30,643 nt of DNA from UMGS1519 sp963621885 (GCA_963621885.1 CAVFFT010000007.1:1-30643); one strand, 5' to 3'. Counted from the stretch's first letter, positions 14,776-22,447 are shown. The notes: a model not told the origin generated them from the sequence alone. Translations and numbers: made by a program.

Positions 14776-15348
14776 TTAAGCGGTCTCAAGGTAACCACCT
14801 CCTTTCCGGCTGTGCATGCTGATGATTCTGTATTCGTACCCGAATCCAGCCTTGCCGCAGCGACATCTGTTCCCAGCTCGTTCGAGAGCAATTCGCGCGA
14901 CCTCGAAGCTTATGCCGAAACGTTTCTGAACCTCCCGGACGCTAGCTAGCCTAAGCTTAATGATGAGGGGTATGGGTGCCAGAAGGTATGCAGCGAAGTA
15001 TTCGGCCTCGGTCTCGAAGGGCTCCTCGTCGCTTGGATGCTCCAGCCATATGTGGGCGATCTCATGGGCAATGCTCTGCCTTAGCCTGCCCCTGTTCGCG
15101 TCCTGGTCGTAGCAGATGAACGTCGTGTCCACCTCATACTCACCAGGAGCGATGGTGAACGCGTCCTTCGAAATACCCATGAATGCCGAACGCTTGGCAA
15201 GAGGGATTGACGAGTATGGCATAAGCACGATCCCCATCCTGCCAGCAAGGGCAAATACGTCGAGGGGATACATGTCCGCATCATAGGCTTCAATGAGGTC
15301 AGCGACCTCACGATTTAGCTCCTCGTATCTTGAGGGTTTCAGATACAA
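14776..15348 (-). CDS. ImmA/IrrE-family metallopeptidase
   Basis: The 190-residue product contains the zinc-peptidase motif HEIAH at 95-99 and a downstream ETEAEYFAAYLLAP segment (112-125) that supplies the third ligand, as in the ImmA/IrrE family. The C-terminus adds a CRCGKAGFG stretch (about 162-170). Family members cleave XRE-type repressors in conjugative elements and prophages, and also serve as toxins in XRE-paired toxin-antitoxin systems. The start is TTG at 15348, four bases after AGGAGG. The upstream repressor's TAG overlaps that site, so the two genes are coupled with an 8-base gap. Its likely target is the adjacent repressor, by analogy. Confidence 0.9.
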   Translation of the reverse strand: MYLKPSRYEELNREVADLIEAYDADMYPLDVFALAGRMGIVLMPYSSIPLAKRSAFMGISKDAFTIAPGEYEVDTTFICYDQDANRGRLRQSIAHEIAHIWLEHPSDEEPFETEAEYFAAYLLAPIPLIIKLRLASVREVQKRFGISFEVARIALERAGNRCRCGKAGFGYEYRIISMHSRKGGGYLETA

Positions 15349-15356
15349 CTGTCCTC

Positions 15357-15662
15357 CTAGTCTCCGATGAGGGCGTTGATGAGGTATTTCTTCTGCTCCT
15401 TGGTGATGGTTCCGGCGTTGCGGGCAACCAGCCTGATAGCGTCGTCAACCTCATCCCTTGTGTCGCTGATGTTGCCGAGCAGCTCGTCGGATGTGACATC
15501 AAGCGCCTTGGCGATGGCACTGAGGCTGATGGACTTTGGCGTCCGGGCACCTGTGATATACCTGCTGATTGCCGCTTCGGTCAGCCCACTCGCCTCCGCA
15601 AGCTCCCTCCTGCTCATTTTGCGAGCATCCAGGAGCTCCTGGATTCTCTCTCCCAACTCCAT
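15357..15662 (-). CDS. XRE-family repressor (ImmR-like)
   Basis: The 101-residue DNA-binding protein has a helix-turn-helix at about 5-60 (RIQELLDARKMSRRELAEASGLTEAAISRY, then a TPKSISLSAIAKALDV stretch). The remaining 40 residues may mediate dimerisation. The ATG at 15662 is preceded by GAAAGGAAG. A near-consensus promoter with a perfect inverted repeat at the start of transcription lies directly upstream, which strongly suggests autorepression. It heads the minus-strand module and is followed by its probable protease partner. Confidence 0.92.
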   Translation of the reverse strand: MELGERIQELLDARKMSRRELAEASGLTEAAISRYITGARTPKSISLSAIAKALDVTSDELLGNISDTRDEVDDAIRLVARNAGTITKEQKKYLINALIGD

Positions 15663-15681
15663 GGTCGCTTCCTTTCTCCAG

Positions 15682-15707
15682 TGGTAATCCCATTACCAGA
15701 TGGTATT
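15682..15707 (-). promoter_or_regulatory. XRE operator: perfect inverted repeat plus half-site
   Basis: TGGTAATCCCATTACCA (15682-15698) is a 7+3+7 perfect inverted repeat covering the predicted transcription start. A further half-site TGGTATT (15701-15707) overlaps the -10 element. This fits repression of the module's promoter by the XRE protein. Confidence 0.75.
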
Positions 15708-15732
15708 CTACTCTGCGGCCAGATAATGTCAA
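15705..15732 (-). promoter_or_regulatory. Promoter of the accessory module
   Basis: On the minus strand TTGACA (15732-15727) is separated by 16 bases from TAGAAT (15710-15705). Transcription should start near 15698, inside the operator. This is the best sigma-70-type promoter in the window. Confidence 0.8.
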
Positions 15733-16048
15733 GAGACTTTCCAATTGGCAATTAGGGTATTCCCCGACATTTCCTCGGCGGAACTATTAGAAGATTCACT
15801 TGGGAAATGCCTTGAGAGACTATAGATTCTGATTTCGTTTAGTTAACTACGGCATACCTTCACATGGAGGGGCTCAAAAAGGACTGATTCTCGGTATTTT
15901 TACGTGACAACGAGTGCGCGGAAATATCTCAATCACTGGTGCTAAGTTTCATACTTTATTCCAGGTGGATAATCCCAAGATTAGTATCACCTTATACCTC
16001 CGCGCATAATGGCGCCTTGACACCACCAAACGCGAATCCGCACCCCGA
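15733..16048. other. A/T-rich intergenic region, no gene
   Basis: This stretch between the accessory module and the LysR gene is visibly more A/T-rich than the chromosome. It holds no ORF I would support, no tRNA and no clear direct repeat matching the other end of the module. It may contain the right boundary of the inserted DNA. Confidence 0.5.
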
Positions 16049-16957
16049 CTATTCGCTCATGAACACATTGGGGAAGCGGTACTTGCTCATGAAGTCGATG
16101 AACTCCTGAACCACCCTCGGCTGGCTTTCCTTGCGGCTCATCAGATAGATCTTGTGGAAATCGACCGGGATGCCCTTGATAGGCAGGCATTTCACCTCGT
16201 CAAAGGCCTTCACGAGGAATGAATAGCAGCACAGCGCGGACAGGTCCCCATTCGCGGTCACCACGGAGCACATGGTGATCTCGTCCTCATACGAATTCAT
16301 GAGCTTCAGCCCATGCGAGCGCGCGAAGGTGTTCATGCTGTTGTACACGGGGGAATTCTTGCCATAGGTGATGATGTTCAGATCGACAAGATCCTCGACC
16401 GTCACAAAGCTCTTGCTCGCGAGCTTCGAGTTGCAATTCACCGCAAGCACCAGCGGCATCGACCAGCACAGCACCTTCTGCAGATCCTTCGCCTCATCAA
16501 TCAGCGAGGTGAAAGCGACATCGATGGTCCCCTTGTGCAGGCTCGAAATGAGCTCGCGCGAATACGCCTGCGTGATCTTGATGGTGGGATGAATCGAGCA
16601 CGATTCCCAAAATTCCGAAAGCGCCTGTGAGAAGAAACGACCCTGCATGCAATACAAGGTGCCCAAACGCAACTTGGAATTGGTGTTGCCCAGGGTTTCC
16701 CGCGCCTCGGCGAGACCTTTCTCGTAGCTGCTCAAAGCGATGGAGACATGCTCATACATCAGCTGTCCGGCTTCCGTCAGACGGGTTCCCCCACTTCCCG
16801 CATTGCCGCGCTCAAAGAGCGTGAAACCAAGCTCCTGCTCCATGCGCTTGATGGCCACCGACAGCGTTGGTTGCGCAACGTACAGATCCTTGGCTGCCTT
16901 TGTGTAATTCAAGGTCTCAGCAAGACGCTTGAAGTAGTACAGATACTCAAGTCTCAT
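16049..16957 (-). CDS. LysR-family transcriptional regulator
   Basis: The 302-residue protein has the classic N-terminal winged helix-turn-helix (YYFKRLAETLNYTKAAKDLYVAQPTLSVAIKRME..., residues 7-60), a linker helix, and a substrate-binding effector domain from about 95. The length is normal. The ATG at 16957 is preceded by AAGGAG about 15 bases upstream, which is slightly far. It lies directly downstream of the oxidoreductase gene on the same strand, separated by a terminator, and may control the oxidoreductase/VOC/MFS genes. The effector is unknown. Confidence 0.93.
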   Translation of the reverse strand: MRLEYLYYFKRLAETLNYTKAAKDLYVAQPTLSVAIKRMEQELGFTLFERGNAGSGGTRLTEAGQLMYEHVSIALSSYEKGLAEARETLGNTNSKLRLGTLYCMQGRFFSQALSEFWESCSIHPTIKITQAYSRELISSLHKGTIDVAFTSLIDEAKDLQKVLCWSMPLVLAVNCNSKLASKSFVTVEDLVDLNIITYGKNSPVYNSMNTFARSHGLKLMNSYEDEITMCSVVTANGDLSALCCYSFLVKAFDEVKCLPIKGIPVDFHKIYLMSRKESQPRVVQEFIDFMSKYRFPNVFMSE

Positions 16958-17075
16958 ATTTTTTGAAACAACTCCTTCTGCTTCAAAAACTTTAATCGTG
17001 CGCGCTTACACTCTTAGTATATTCGTCTATTCTATTTCGTTTTTGAGCGAATCTTTCCGGCCTATATATAAGGAA

Positions 17076-17107
17076 CCACCAGAGGCAGGCGGAGGACCCT
17101 CTGGTGG
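17076..17107 (-). terminator. Terminator of the Gfo/Idh/MocA gene
   Basis: CCACCAGAGG (17076-17085) pairs perfectly with CCTCTGGTGG (17098-17107), 37 bases past the oxidoreductase stop. On the minus strand TTCCTTATATATA follows, giving a moderate U-rich tail. Confidence 0.7.
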
Positions 17108-17143
17108 CACGAGGAAAATCAGCTATTTCAGCTGGGGAAATGG

Positions 17144-18187
17144 CTAAATCTGAACGGGGAGTCCCGAATCGCACGACTCGAGAATCGCGTTGATCACCTT
17201 AAGCGTGGCCAAGCCATCAGCGCCGGAACAACGGGGCGTGGTCTCGCGGCCCTTGCAAAGGTCGACGAAGTGCTCGAGCTCTGCCGTCATCGGGTCGTTC
17301 TTCACGCACTCCAGATGCTCATGGTGCATCGGGGAGGTCCAGCCGTAGTCGTCGGGATCGTAGTAGTACAGGTCCATATTCGGGAAACCGAAGGAGCCGT
17401 GGGTGCCGAACACGCGCAGGCTGTTCTCGCCCGGGCACATCGTGAAGAAGGTGTTCTCTTCGGCCGCAAGGTCGTAGTTCCAGGGGCTCGGCGTGCCGTC
17501 AGAAAGCCAGTAGGAAGCGGTCACGCCGCCTTCGTATTCGACAACGGCGGAGACGGAATCCTCGATCTCGTTGCCGCGAATCGTGTTGTTCGCAACCGCG
17601 TACACCTTGACGGGCTTGCGGTCGGCCACGTAATTGAGGTCGTCGAAGTCGTGAATCGCGTTGATGAGGAGCGGGCCGCCACCCTTCTTGGTGTGCCATT
17701 CGACATCGTAGTAGCTATGCGGCTTTGCGGTGGCATACGAAGACTGAATGCCGACGATCTTGCCGAGCTTGCCCGACTCGATAACGCTCTTGAGCAGCTG
17801 ATACTTGCTGGAGGAACGGCGATGGTGGCCGATAAGCAGCGTCGCGTTAGCCTCTTCGCAAATCTTGATGATCTGCTCGGCCTCTTCGACGGTGCTCGCG
17901 ATGGGCTTCTCGAGAAGGATGTTCTTGATGCCGGCGGCAAGCGAATTCTCCACGGCGGGAAGATGCAGCTTGTTGGGCAACGCGATGGCGACCGCATCAA
18001 GCTCCTCCTGCTTCAGCAGCAGGGTGTAGTCCTCGTAAAGCTTCTGGTCGAGCTCCTTGGCAACCGCTTCCGCCTGCGGGCCGAAGCCGGCAACCGCGAC
18101 CAGCTCGATCTCGTCGCTCGCTACCGCGTCACGCGCAATCTTGGACCCCTGGTTGAGGCCAAGAACAGCCATCCTTACCTTATCCAT
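17144..18187 (-). CDS. Gfo/Idh/MocA-family NAD(P)-dependent oxidoreductase
   Basis: The 347-residue protein begins with a Rossmann fold (MAVLGLNQGSK, residues 6-16) and has the family's EKP motif at 93-95 (K94 catalytic) and a GGGPLLINAIHDFDDL segment at 169-184 with the catalytic-site His and Asp. Members oxidise or reduce hydroxyls of sugars, inositols and related compounds, including forming 3-keto sugars. The ATG at 18187 follows AGGGGA. A short inverted repeat, GTTCT-TAG-AGAAC at 18250-18262, upstream could be an operator. Neighbours are a LysR regulator, a VOC protein and an MFS carrier, suggesting a role in sugar-like or glycoside breakdown. The substrate is not determinable from sequence. 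Confidence 0.92.
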   Translation of the reverse strand: MDKVRMAVLGLNQGSKIARDAVASDEIELVAVAGFGPQAEAVAKELDQKLYEDYTLLLKQEELDAVAIALPNKLHLPAVENSLAAGIKNILLEKPIASTVEEAEQIIKICEEANATLLIGHHRRSSSKYQLLKSVIESGKLGKIVGIQSSYATAKPHSYYDVEWHTKKGGGPLLINAIHDFDDLNYVADRKPVKVYAVANNTIRGNEIEDSVSAVVEYEGGVTASYWLSDGTPSPWNYDLAAEENTFFTMCPGENSLRVFGTHGSFGFPNMDLYYYDPDDYGWTSPMHHEHLECVKNDPMTAELEHFVDLCKGRETTPRCSGADGLATLKVINAILESCDSGLPVQI

Positions 18188-18353
18188 AGCTATATCCCCT
18201 ATCTCGTAATCCTATGGGCTGTATTCCTTGCCATTCCGGCGTTCATCTTGTTCTTAGAGAACACGTTCAACCCTTTTCTCGATTGTCTATCAGCCAGGCA
18301 AAAGCGGCCAATAGTCTTGAAAGGAATGTCGCCGTGGCTCATTGCGAAAAGTA

Positions 18354-18388
18354 ATAACCCCACGCCAGCATCGCTGACCTGGGGTTAT
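18354..18388 (-). terminator. Terminator of the orphan gene at 18395-18889
   Basis: ATAACCCCA (18354-18362) pairs with TGGGGTTAT (18380-18388), with an inner CAGC/GCTG stem. It starts seven bases past the gene's stop codon, and on the minus strand TACTTTTC follows. Confidence 0.8.
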
Positions 18389-18394
18389 ATGTGC

Positions 18395-18889
18395 TCATTG
18401 TTTCTTTTTACGAGGCTTGACGTAGCGATTGTCGAGCTCCCGTTCCAAAACGCCTTTGAAACGATCCTCCGCCTTGCCATAGCGCAGATACTCGGGGAAG
18501 GAATCGATGGTTGTCCGCGTGTCCTCTCCCGTTTTCCTTGTGTAGGCGCACAGGCGCATGATTGAGGGAATGCACTCGGGGCGCAGGTTGAGCACGTAGC
18601 GGGAAATGGGCTTGAGATCCTCATCCGCGGCGCCATCAAGCGCCATCCACGCGACATCCGGATTCTCCAGCTCGCCCCGCAGCGGCATCAGTTGCGCGAT
18701 CGCGTCTTTCGCCATCTGCCTCTTGGAGCGGCTGAGGATGATCTTGTCCTTGACGACATCGTATTCGCCAAGCGCATGCCGCAAGTCCAGCCGGAAGCGA
18801 TGGTAGTTTCCGATATCGCCTTTGAGGTAGTCGGAGACATACTCATCGAACGAAACTCCGACGTACTCTGTGAATTCCTCTTCAGTCAT
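18395..18889 (-). CDS. Hypothetical protein, no recognised domain
   Basis: The 164-residue soluble protein is rich in charged residues, with an acidic N-terminus (MTEEEFTEYVGVSFDEYV) and a basic tail (KPRKKKQ). I do not recognise a family. The ATG at 18889 has GGCGGTGA six bases upstream. A TTG at 18901 in frame is possible but poorer. The gene has a convincing terminator and lies between the oxidoreductase and a repeat-rich intergenic region. Function unknown. Confidence 0.72.
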   Translation of the reverse strand: MTEEEFTEYVGVSFDEYVSDYLKGDIGNYHRFRLDLRHALGEYDVVKDKIILSRSKRQMAKDAIAQLMPLRGELENPDVAWMALDGAADEDLKPISRYVLNLRPECIPSIMRLCAYTRKTGEDTRTTIDSFPEYLRYGKAEDRFKGVLERELDNRYVKPRKKKQ

Positions 18890-18895
18890 GCTCAC

Positions 18896-19065
18896 CGCCA
18901 ATGCTTACCGCTCATGCTCGCCTAGATGCAGGATGCCAGGACGCCTACGCCCGTTCACGCCAATGCTCACCGCTCATGCTCGCCAGGGCGCTGGTCGCCC
19001 GCTCATGCCAGCCACGCCGCTTCAAACGCACCACGCCACTTCAAACGCACCACGCCGCTTCGCCG
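18896..19065. repeat. Direct and tandem repeats in intergenic DNA
   Basis: A 27-base sequence at 18896-18922 (beginning CGCCAATGCTTACCGC) recurs with one change at 18958-18984. Further on, a 19-base unit, CACGCCGCTTCAAACGCAC, occurs at 19013-19031 and again with one change at 19032-19050, and a third copy starts at 19051. The first repeat copy also overlaps the start region of the orphan gene. No ORF in the stretch 18923-19115 looks real. Confidence 0.85.
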
Positions 19066-19115
19066 TCGCCGCTTTCAAACAGGCACTTCCCGCTATCCTC
19101 GCGTCTCCCGCTTTC

Positions 19116-19646
19116 CTACTCTTTGGGCGCTGTGACGCACTCGACGATGAAGCCAAGCTGGTCAATCGCATCGTAATACGAGAAGCGCGCCGTGGGATCA
19201 ACAAGCGAACGACCCTCCATGTACTTCTTGATGCCGCGCGCTTCGAGGAGCTCGGTCGCACGGTCGTTGTCGGGCACATTGAAGCGCAGGTGATGGAGCG
19301 CATGACCCGGATTCTTGCTCTCTTCCAGAAGGCCGGTCTCCTTCAGGTAGTCATGCCAGACCGTATCCATGTCGCCGCGCGGCGCGAGGAACTCAAGCTC
19401 GATGTTGAACATGCGATAGAAAAGGGCATCGACCGGTGCGTCGATAATGCTCACTTCGCCTGTCTCGTGATTGCGATACCACGTGTCAACGTAGGTGTTC
19501 TCGCTTTCGGCGCTCGGGTCCTGGCCAAACACCTTCTTCATGCCGGCTTTGGCCGCCTCGTTGCTTTTCACGACGATGCCGATCTGAACGATCGGGCCAA
19601 GATAATCGAACAGTTCCGTATCGGCCTTGATGTCTTCGTAAGCCAT
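19116..19646 (-). CDS. VOC (glyoxalase/epimerase fold) family protein
   Basis: The 176-residue protein shows two beta-alpha-beta-beta-beta units of the vicinal-oxygen-chelate fold: IVQIGIVVKSNEAAKAGMKKVFG (19-41) and ALHHLRFNVPDNDRATELLEARGIK (116-140), ending GFIVECV. Expected metal ligands are present at H118/H119, E83 or E85, and E169, but the first site, usually His, is Gln (Q21). Resemblance is closest to methylmalonyl-CoA epimerase or glyoxalase-like members. The ATG at 19646 follows GGGAGA. It lies downstream of the MFS transporter behind a strong hairpin. The substrate is unknown. Confidence 0.85.
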   Translation of the reverse strand: MAYEDIKADTELFDYLGPIVQIGIVVKSNEAAKAGMKKVFGQDPSAESENTYVDTWYRNHETGEVSIIDAPVDALFYRMFNIELEFLAPRGDMDTVWHDYLKETGLLEESKNPGHALHHLRFNVPDNDRATELLEARGIKKYMEGRSLVDPTARFSYYDAIDQLGFIVECVTAPKE

Positions 19647-19696
19647 TGCTTTCTCCCTTCAGAATGATTAATCGGGGGCGGATCGCCCAATAGTGA

Positions 19697-19723
19697 GCGG
19701 GCGGGGCTTCTCACCCCGCCCGC
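19697..19723 (-). terminator. Strong hairpin between MFS and VOC genes
   Basis: GCGGGCGGGG (19697-19706) pairs perfectly with CCCCGCCCGC (19714-19723) around a 7-base loop, 34 bases past the MFS stop. The following U content on the minus strand is low (TCACTATT), so it may be a partial terminator or processing site giving different levels of the two genes. Confidence 0.6.
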
Positions 19724-19756
19724 CAGCGTCAACAAGACGGATGTTGGCACTCAAGC

Positions 19757-21157
19757 CTAGTCGTCAAGCAGACCCTTGGTGATCTCCTCGAGGGTACGGC
19801 CGCGGGTCTCAACACCGAAGATGCCCAGCCAGACCGCGACGAAGATCGCGATGACGGCGTTCACGCCATAGACGCCAGCTGCGCCAAGGGTGGAGTTAAG
19901 CAGCGCGGTAATCCAGATCGGGGAGAGGATGCCAGCGATACGGCCGAATGCGTTGGCGACACCAGCGCCACGAGCGCGGCAGGCGGTCGGGAACGGTTCG
20001 GACAAGTAGATCGCGGAAATCGTAACCGAGTTGGTGTAGGTCACGCAGCAAACCAGGAAGCCGCAGAACATGATCAGCGTCGTCTGGTCGGCGGGGATGC
20101 AGGACCATGCGAAACCAACGATGGCGATGAGGATGAAGGTGACGATAAGAATCGTCTTGCGGTTGACCTTCTCGACGTAGAAGGTCAGGGCGCCAACAGC
20201 AACCGGGATGCCGAGCTGCATGACAACGGTCATCATCGTGGAGTAGGTGACATCGAAGCCGCGCATGACGAAGATGGTCGGGGTCCAGGTCGCAACCGTG
20301 TACACGCAGGCGTTCATCGCGAAGCAGAGGAACATGCCGGTGAGGGTACGGGTGATCATCTTCTTCTTGAAGAGGAAGCTCCACGGCAGCTGCTGAACGT
20401 TCTCGGCAGCCTCACGGCGGCGAATCTCTTCTTCGGTGACCTCGGCGATTTCCTTGCCCTGAGCCACAATCTTGGCCTCATAGCGGGAAACCTGCGCATC
20501 GGCCTCGGCGTTGCGGCCCATCATGGCCAGCCAACGAGGAGACTCGTCGAGGAAGACGAGGCAGAGGATGGCGACAATCGTGCCCATGATGCCAGCGACG
20601 ATGAAGACGGGACGCCAACCGGCGATCGGCAGGATGATGAGGTTCAGGAACGATGCGACGAGAACGCCGGAGTTGGCGATCAGGCCGATGTAGGACTGAT
20701 ACTTGCCGCGCATGGAAGCGGGGGTGAATTCAGTCAGTGCCGAATAGCCGGCGGGGAATGCGGCGCCAAGGCCAAGACCCATGACGAAACGGCAGCCGAT
20801 CAGGAAGTACATATCGGGCGAAGCCGCGGCGGCGAAGCAGCCAATCGTGAAAAGTGCGGTGCAGACGACAGCGGCCCTCTTACGGCCAAGGCCGTCGGAA
20901 AGGGCGCCTGCCAGCAGGCCGCCGAAGAAATAGCCAACCATCGTGATAGACACGAACAGCGAGTTCAGACCCGCGTCGGACCAACCAGAAGCCAGCAACT
21001 GAGCAATGATGGGGCCACCGATATTCATGTCGATTGAGTCGCAGAACGTGATGCCTGCAAGCAGCCACATGACCTTCCTGTGGAAGCCCGTGATAGGAAG
21101 ACGGTCCAAACGAGCAGCAATGCCGTGGTACGAACTCTGCAGTTCGGAATTAGCCAT
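19757..21157 (-). CDS. MFS transporter, metabolite:H+ symporter or sugar-porter type
   Basis: The 466-residue membrane protein has twelve hydrophobic segments and the MFS signature GYFFGGLLAGALSDGLGRKRA between helices 2 and 3, RFVMGLGLGAAFPAGYSALTEFTP in helix 4-5, and a long charged central loop (SRYEAKIVAQGKEIAEVTEEEIRRREAA). The C-terminal GVETRGRTLEEI is typical of sugar and aromatic-acid carriers. The ATG at 21157 follows AAAGGTGG. An in-frame ATG at 21175 would add six residues and has a weaker site. Two hairpins lie in its leader. It is the likely uptake carrier for the compound handled by the oxidoreductase cluster, by inference from proximity. Confidence 0.9.
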   Translation of the reverse strand: MANSELQSSYHGIAARLDRLPITGFHRKVMWLLAGITFCDSIDMNIGGPIIAQLLASGWSDAGLNSLFVSITMVGYFFGGLLAGALSDGLGRKRAAVVCTALFTIGCFAAAASPDMYFLIGCRFVMGLGLGAAFPAGYSALTEFTPASMRGKYQSYIGLIANSGVLVASFLNLIILPIAGWRPVFIVAGIMGTIVAILCLVFLDESPRWLAMMGRNAEADAQVSRYEAKIVAQGKEIAEVTEEEIRRREAAENVQQLPWSFLFKKKMITRTLTGMFLCFAMNACVYTVATWTPTIFVMRGFDVTYSTMMTVVMQLGIPVAVGALTFYVEKVNRKTILIVTFILIAIVGFAWSCIPADQTTLIMFCGFLVCCVTYTNSVTISAIYLSEPFPTACRARGAGVANAFGRIAGILSPIWITALLNSTLGAAGVYGVNAVIAIFVAVWLGIFGVETRGRTLEEITKGLLDD

Positions 21158-21181
21158 GTCTCTACCACCTTTCATTAACCT

Positions 21182-21260
21182 GTCCCGATGGGCGGGACTC
21201 CGAAGATAGGATCACGAGGTTCCATTGGCCTCCCTCTCTCTGCCAACGGAGTCTCGTGAT
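21182..21260 (-). promoter_or_regulatory. Structured leader of the MFS gene
   Basis: A short hairpin, GTCCCG (21182-21187) with CGGGAC (21193-21198), lies just before the coding start. Upstream, ATCACGAG (21211-21218) pairs with CTCGTGAT (21253-21260), and the pairing extends inward through TCCATTGG and CCAACGGA to an imperfect 18-base arm. It may be an operator dyad or a regulatory RNA structure. A weak minus-strand promoter (TTGAAG, 17 bases, AATACT) lies upstream at about 21350-21378. Confidence 0.5.
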
Positions 21261-21474
21261 TGCCCCGTACGAGCTAGGCTCAAGCCGCTGTTTAACGAAA
21301 ATCGAGGGAACAGACAGCTCTGGCGTAACACGTTCGGCGCACAAGAAAAGTATTCACCGGACCCGTTCTGTCTTCAAATAGTCTTTCTTTGGCTCCCTCA
21401 CCCGGCCATTACGAAAAGCTATCAGTATTGCGCGGGGTCGCTGCGCCACAGGTAAAATGCCCCTTAAACTGGTC

Positions 21475-21483
21475 TGATATAAA
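21475..21483 (+). promoter_or_regulatory. Extended -10 promoter of the four-helix membrane protein gene
   Basis: TGATATAAA is an extended -10 element 32 bases before the start codon. No clear -35 is visible. The rest of 21261-21474 shows no gene. Confidence 0.5.
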
Positions 21484-21515
21484 GAACTGCAATACCCCGT
21501 AGACTGGAGCATCCC

Positions 21516-22142
21516 ATGTCTCAGAAGAGAAACAAGAGCAAGAACGCAAAGCGCGGCATCCTCGATAAGCCGCTGAATGACGACGCACCCGCCAAACGCA
21601 AGGTGCAGGTGATCAAGTACGATTCCGATGGCAACCGTCTCGGCGATGACGGCTATCCCATGACCTCGGCGCGTAAAACGCTTCACACCCTGTTGAACAT
21701 CTATTTTGTCGCCGGATTCATCATTGCCTTCTTTGGCCTGTTCTGCTGCGTCTTCTCTTATTTCCAGGGACAGGAATACAGTTATCTCGAGCTCGTCGCC
21801 ACGGGCGGCACGCAGCTCAACGGCTGGGATTTCGCGCTGCTCCTGCGCATGGAGGCTCTCTTCTGCCTGTATGTCGCGATTGTCTCGATATGCATCAACC
21901 TGGTTGGTTTCAACTGGCTCTATGACAACCGCGCGCCCCACGCCTACTATGTGCTGCTTGCGCTGCTTGCCATCGTGTCGGTCGCGTTCACCGTCGCTTC
22001 CAACGTTCTCGTTGGCATTGGCGAGCCCATCTCGGTGGTCGCTTTCCTGTTCACGATAGTCACCTGCTATTACACGATGCAGGTGAGGAGCGAGAAGCCA
22101 AGCCTGCGCAAGCCGAAGGTCGCTCGCACCGAGGTGAAGTAG
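21516..22142 (+). CDS. Four-helix membrane protein of unknown function
   Basis: The 208-residue product has a Lys/Arg-rich N-terminal arm of about 55 residues (MSQKRNKSKNAKRG...), then hydrophobic segments at about 58-82, 106-131, 144-165 and 171-188, and a basic tail. I do not recognise the family. The ATG at 21516 follows TGGAG seven bases upstream. It is transcribed away from the MFS gene and is probably monocistronic, with the hairpin at 22326-22358 as a likely terminator. Confidence 0.8.
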   Translation: MSQKRNKSKNAKRGILDKPLNDDAPAKRKVQVIKYDSDGNRLGDDGYPMTSARKTLHTLLNIYFVAGFIIAFFGLFCCVFSYFQGQEYSYLELVATGGTQLNGWDFALLLRMEALFCLYVAIVSICINLVGFNWLYDNRAPHAYYVLLALLAIVSVAFTVASNVLVGIGEPISVVAFLFTIVTCYYTMQVRSEKPSLRKPKVARTEVK

Positions 22143-22325
22143 AAAGACACCCTGAAAGCCCGGCGGCGGGCGCGCGGCGAAGGCGCATGCGATGGCGCGG
22201 ATGTTACTGCGGGCGCGTGCCGCCGCCAAGCAGCCCTGCCGCCGGCGCTCGACCAAGCGCCCCAACACCTGCCAGCAAGCGCCCGCCAGCACCTCCCGAC
22301 ACGTAACGACACCCGCAACAAGCAA

Positions 22326-22366
22326 CGAACCCGCCCGGCGCAATGCCTGGCGGGTTCGCATTCTTT
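22326..22366. terminator. Hairpin terminator between convergent units
   Basis: CGAACCCGCC (22326-22335) pairs perfectly with GGCGGGTTCG (22349-22358). On the plus strand CATTCTTTT follows, which would end the membrane-protein transcript. On the minus strand TTGCTTGTTG follows, so it could also end the tRNA transcript. The GC-rich stretch 22143-22325 contains no gene I can support. Confidence 0.7.
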
Positions 22367-22371
22367 TGTAA

Positions 22372-22447
22372 TGGTGCCCCCGGCGCGATTCGAACGCGCG
22401 ACACCCGCTTTAGGAGAGCGGTGCTCTATCCCCTGAGCTACGGAGGC
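22372..22447 (-). tRNA. tRNA-Arg (anticodon CCU)
   Basis: The minus strand folds into a complete cloverleaf: acceptor GCCTCCG with CGGGGGC, D stem GCTC/GAGC, anticodon stem CCGCT/AGCGG with loop CTCCTAA, and T stem GCGCG/CGCGC with loop TTCGAAT. CCA is encoded at the 3' end. The anticodon CCT reads AGG. It lies 32 bases past the pknB stop. A TAGAAT -10 hexamer at 22458-22463 in that gap suggests its own promoter. Confidence 0.96.

Noticed and set aside
12890..16048. Direct repeats marking the ends of the accessory module
   Set aside because: I compared the two ends by eye and found only very short matches such as GGCGCCT, which are not significant.
19013..19060. Possible CRISPR array
   Set aside because: The 19-base units are directly adjacent without spacers, and no cas gene is present.
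18870..19667. 265-residue plus-strand frame across the repeat region
   Set aside because: It is antisense to the VOC gene, crosses the repeats, and its translation has no recognisable domain.
22372..22447. tRNA-Arg as an integration site for a mobile element
   Set aside because: No integrase and no repeated tRNA 3' end were seen nearby, and both flanks are ordinary genes.
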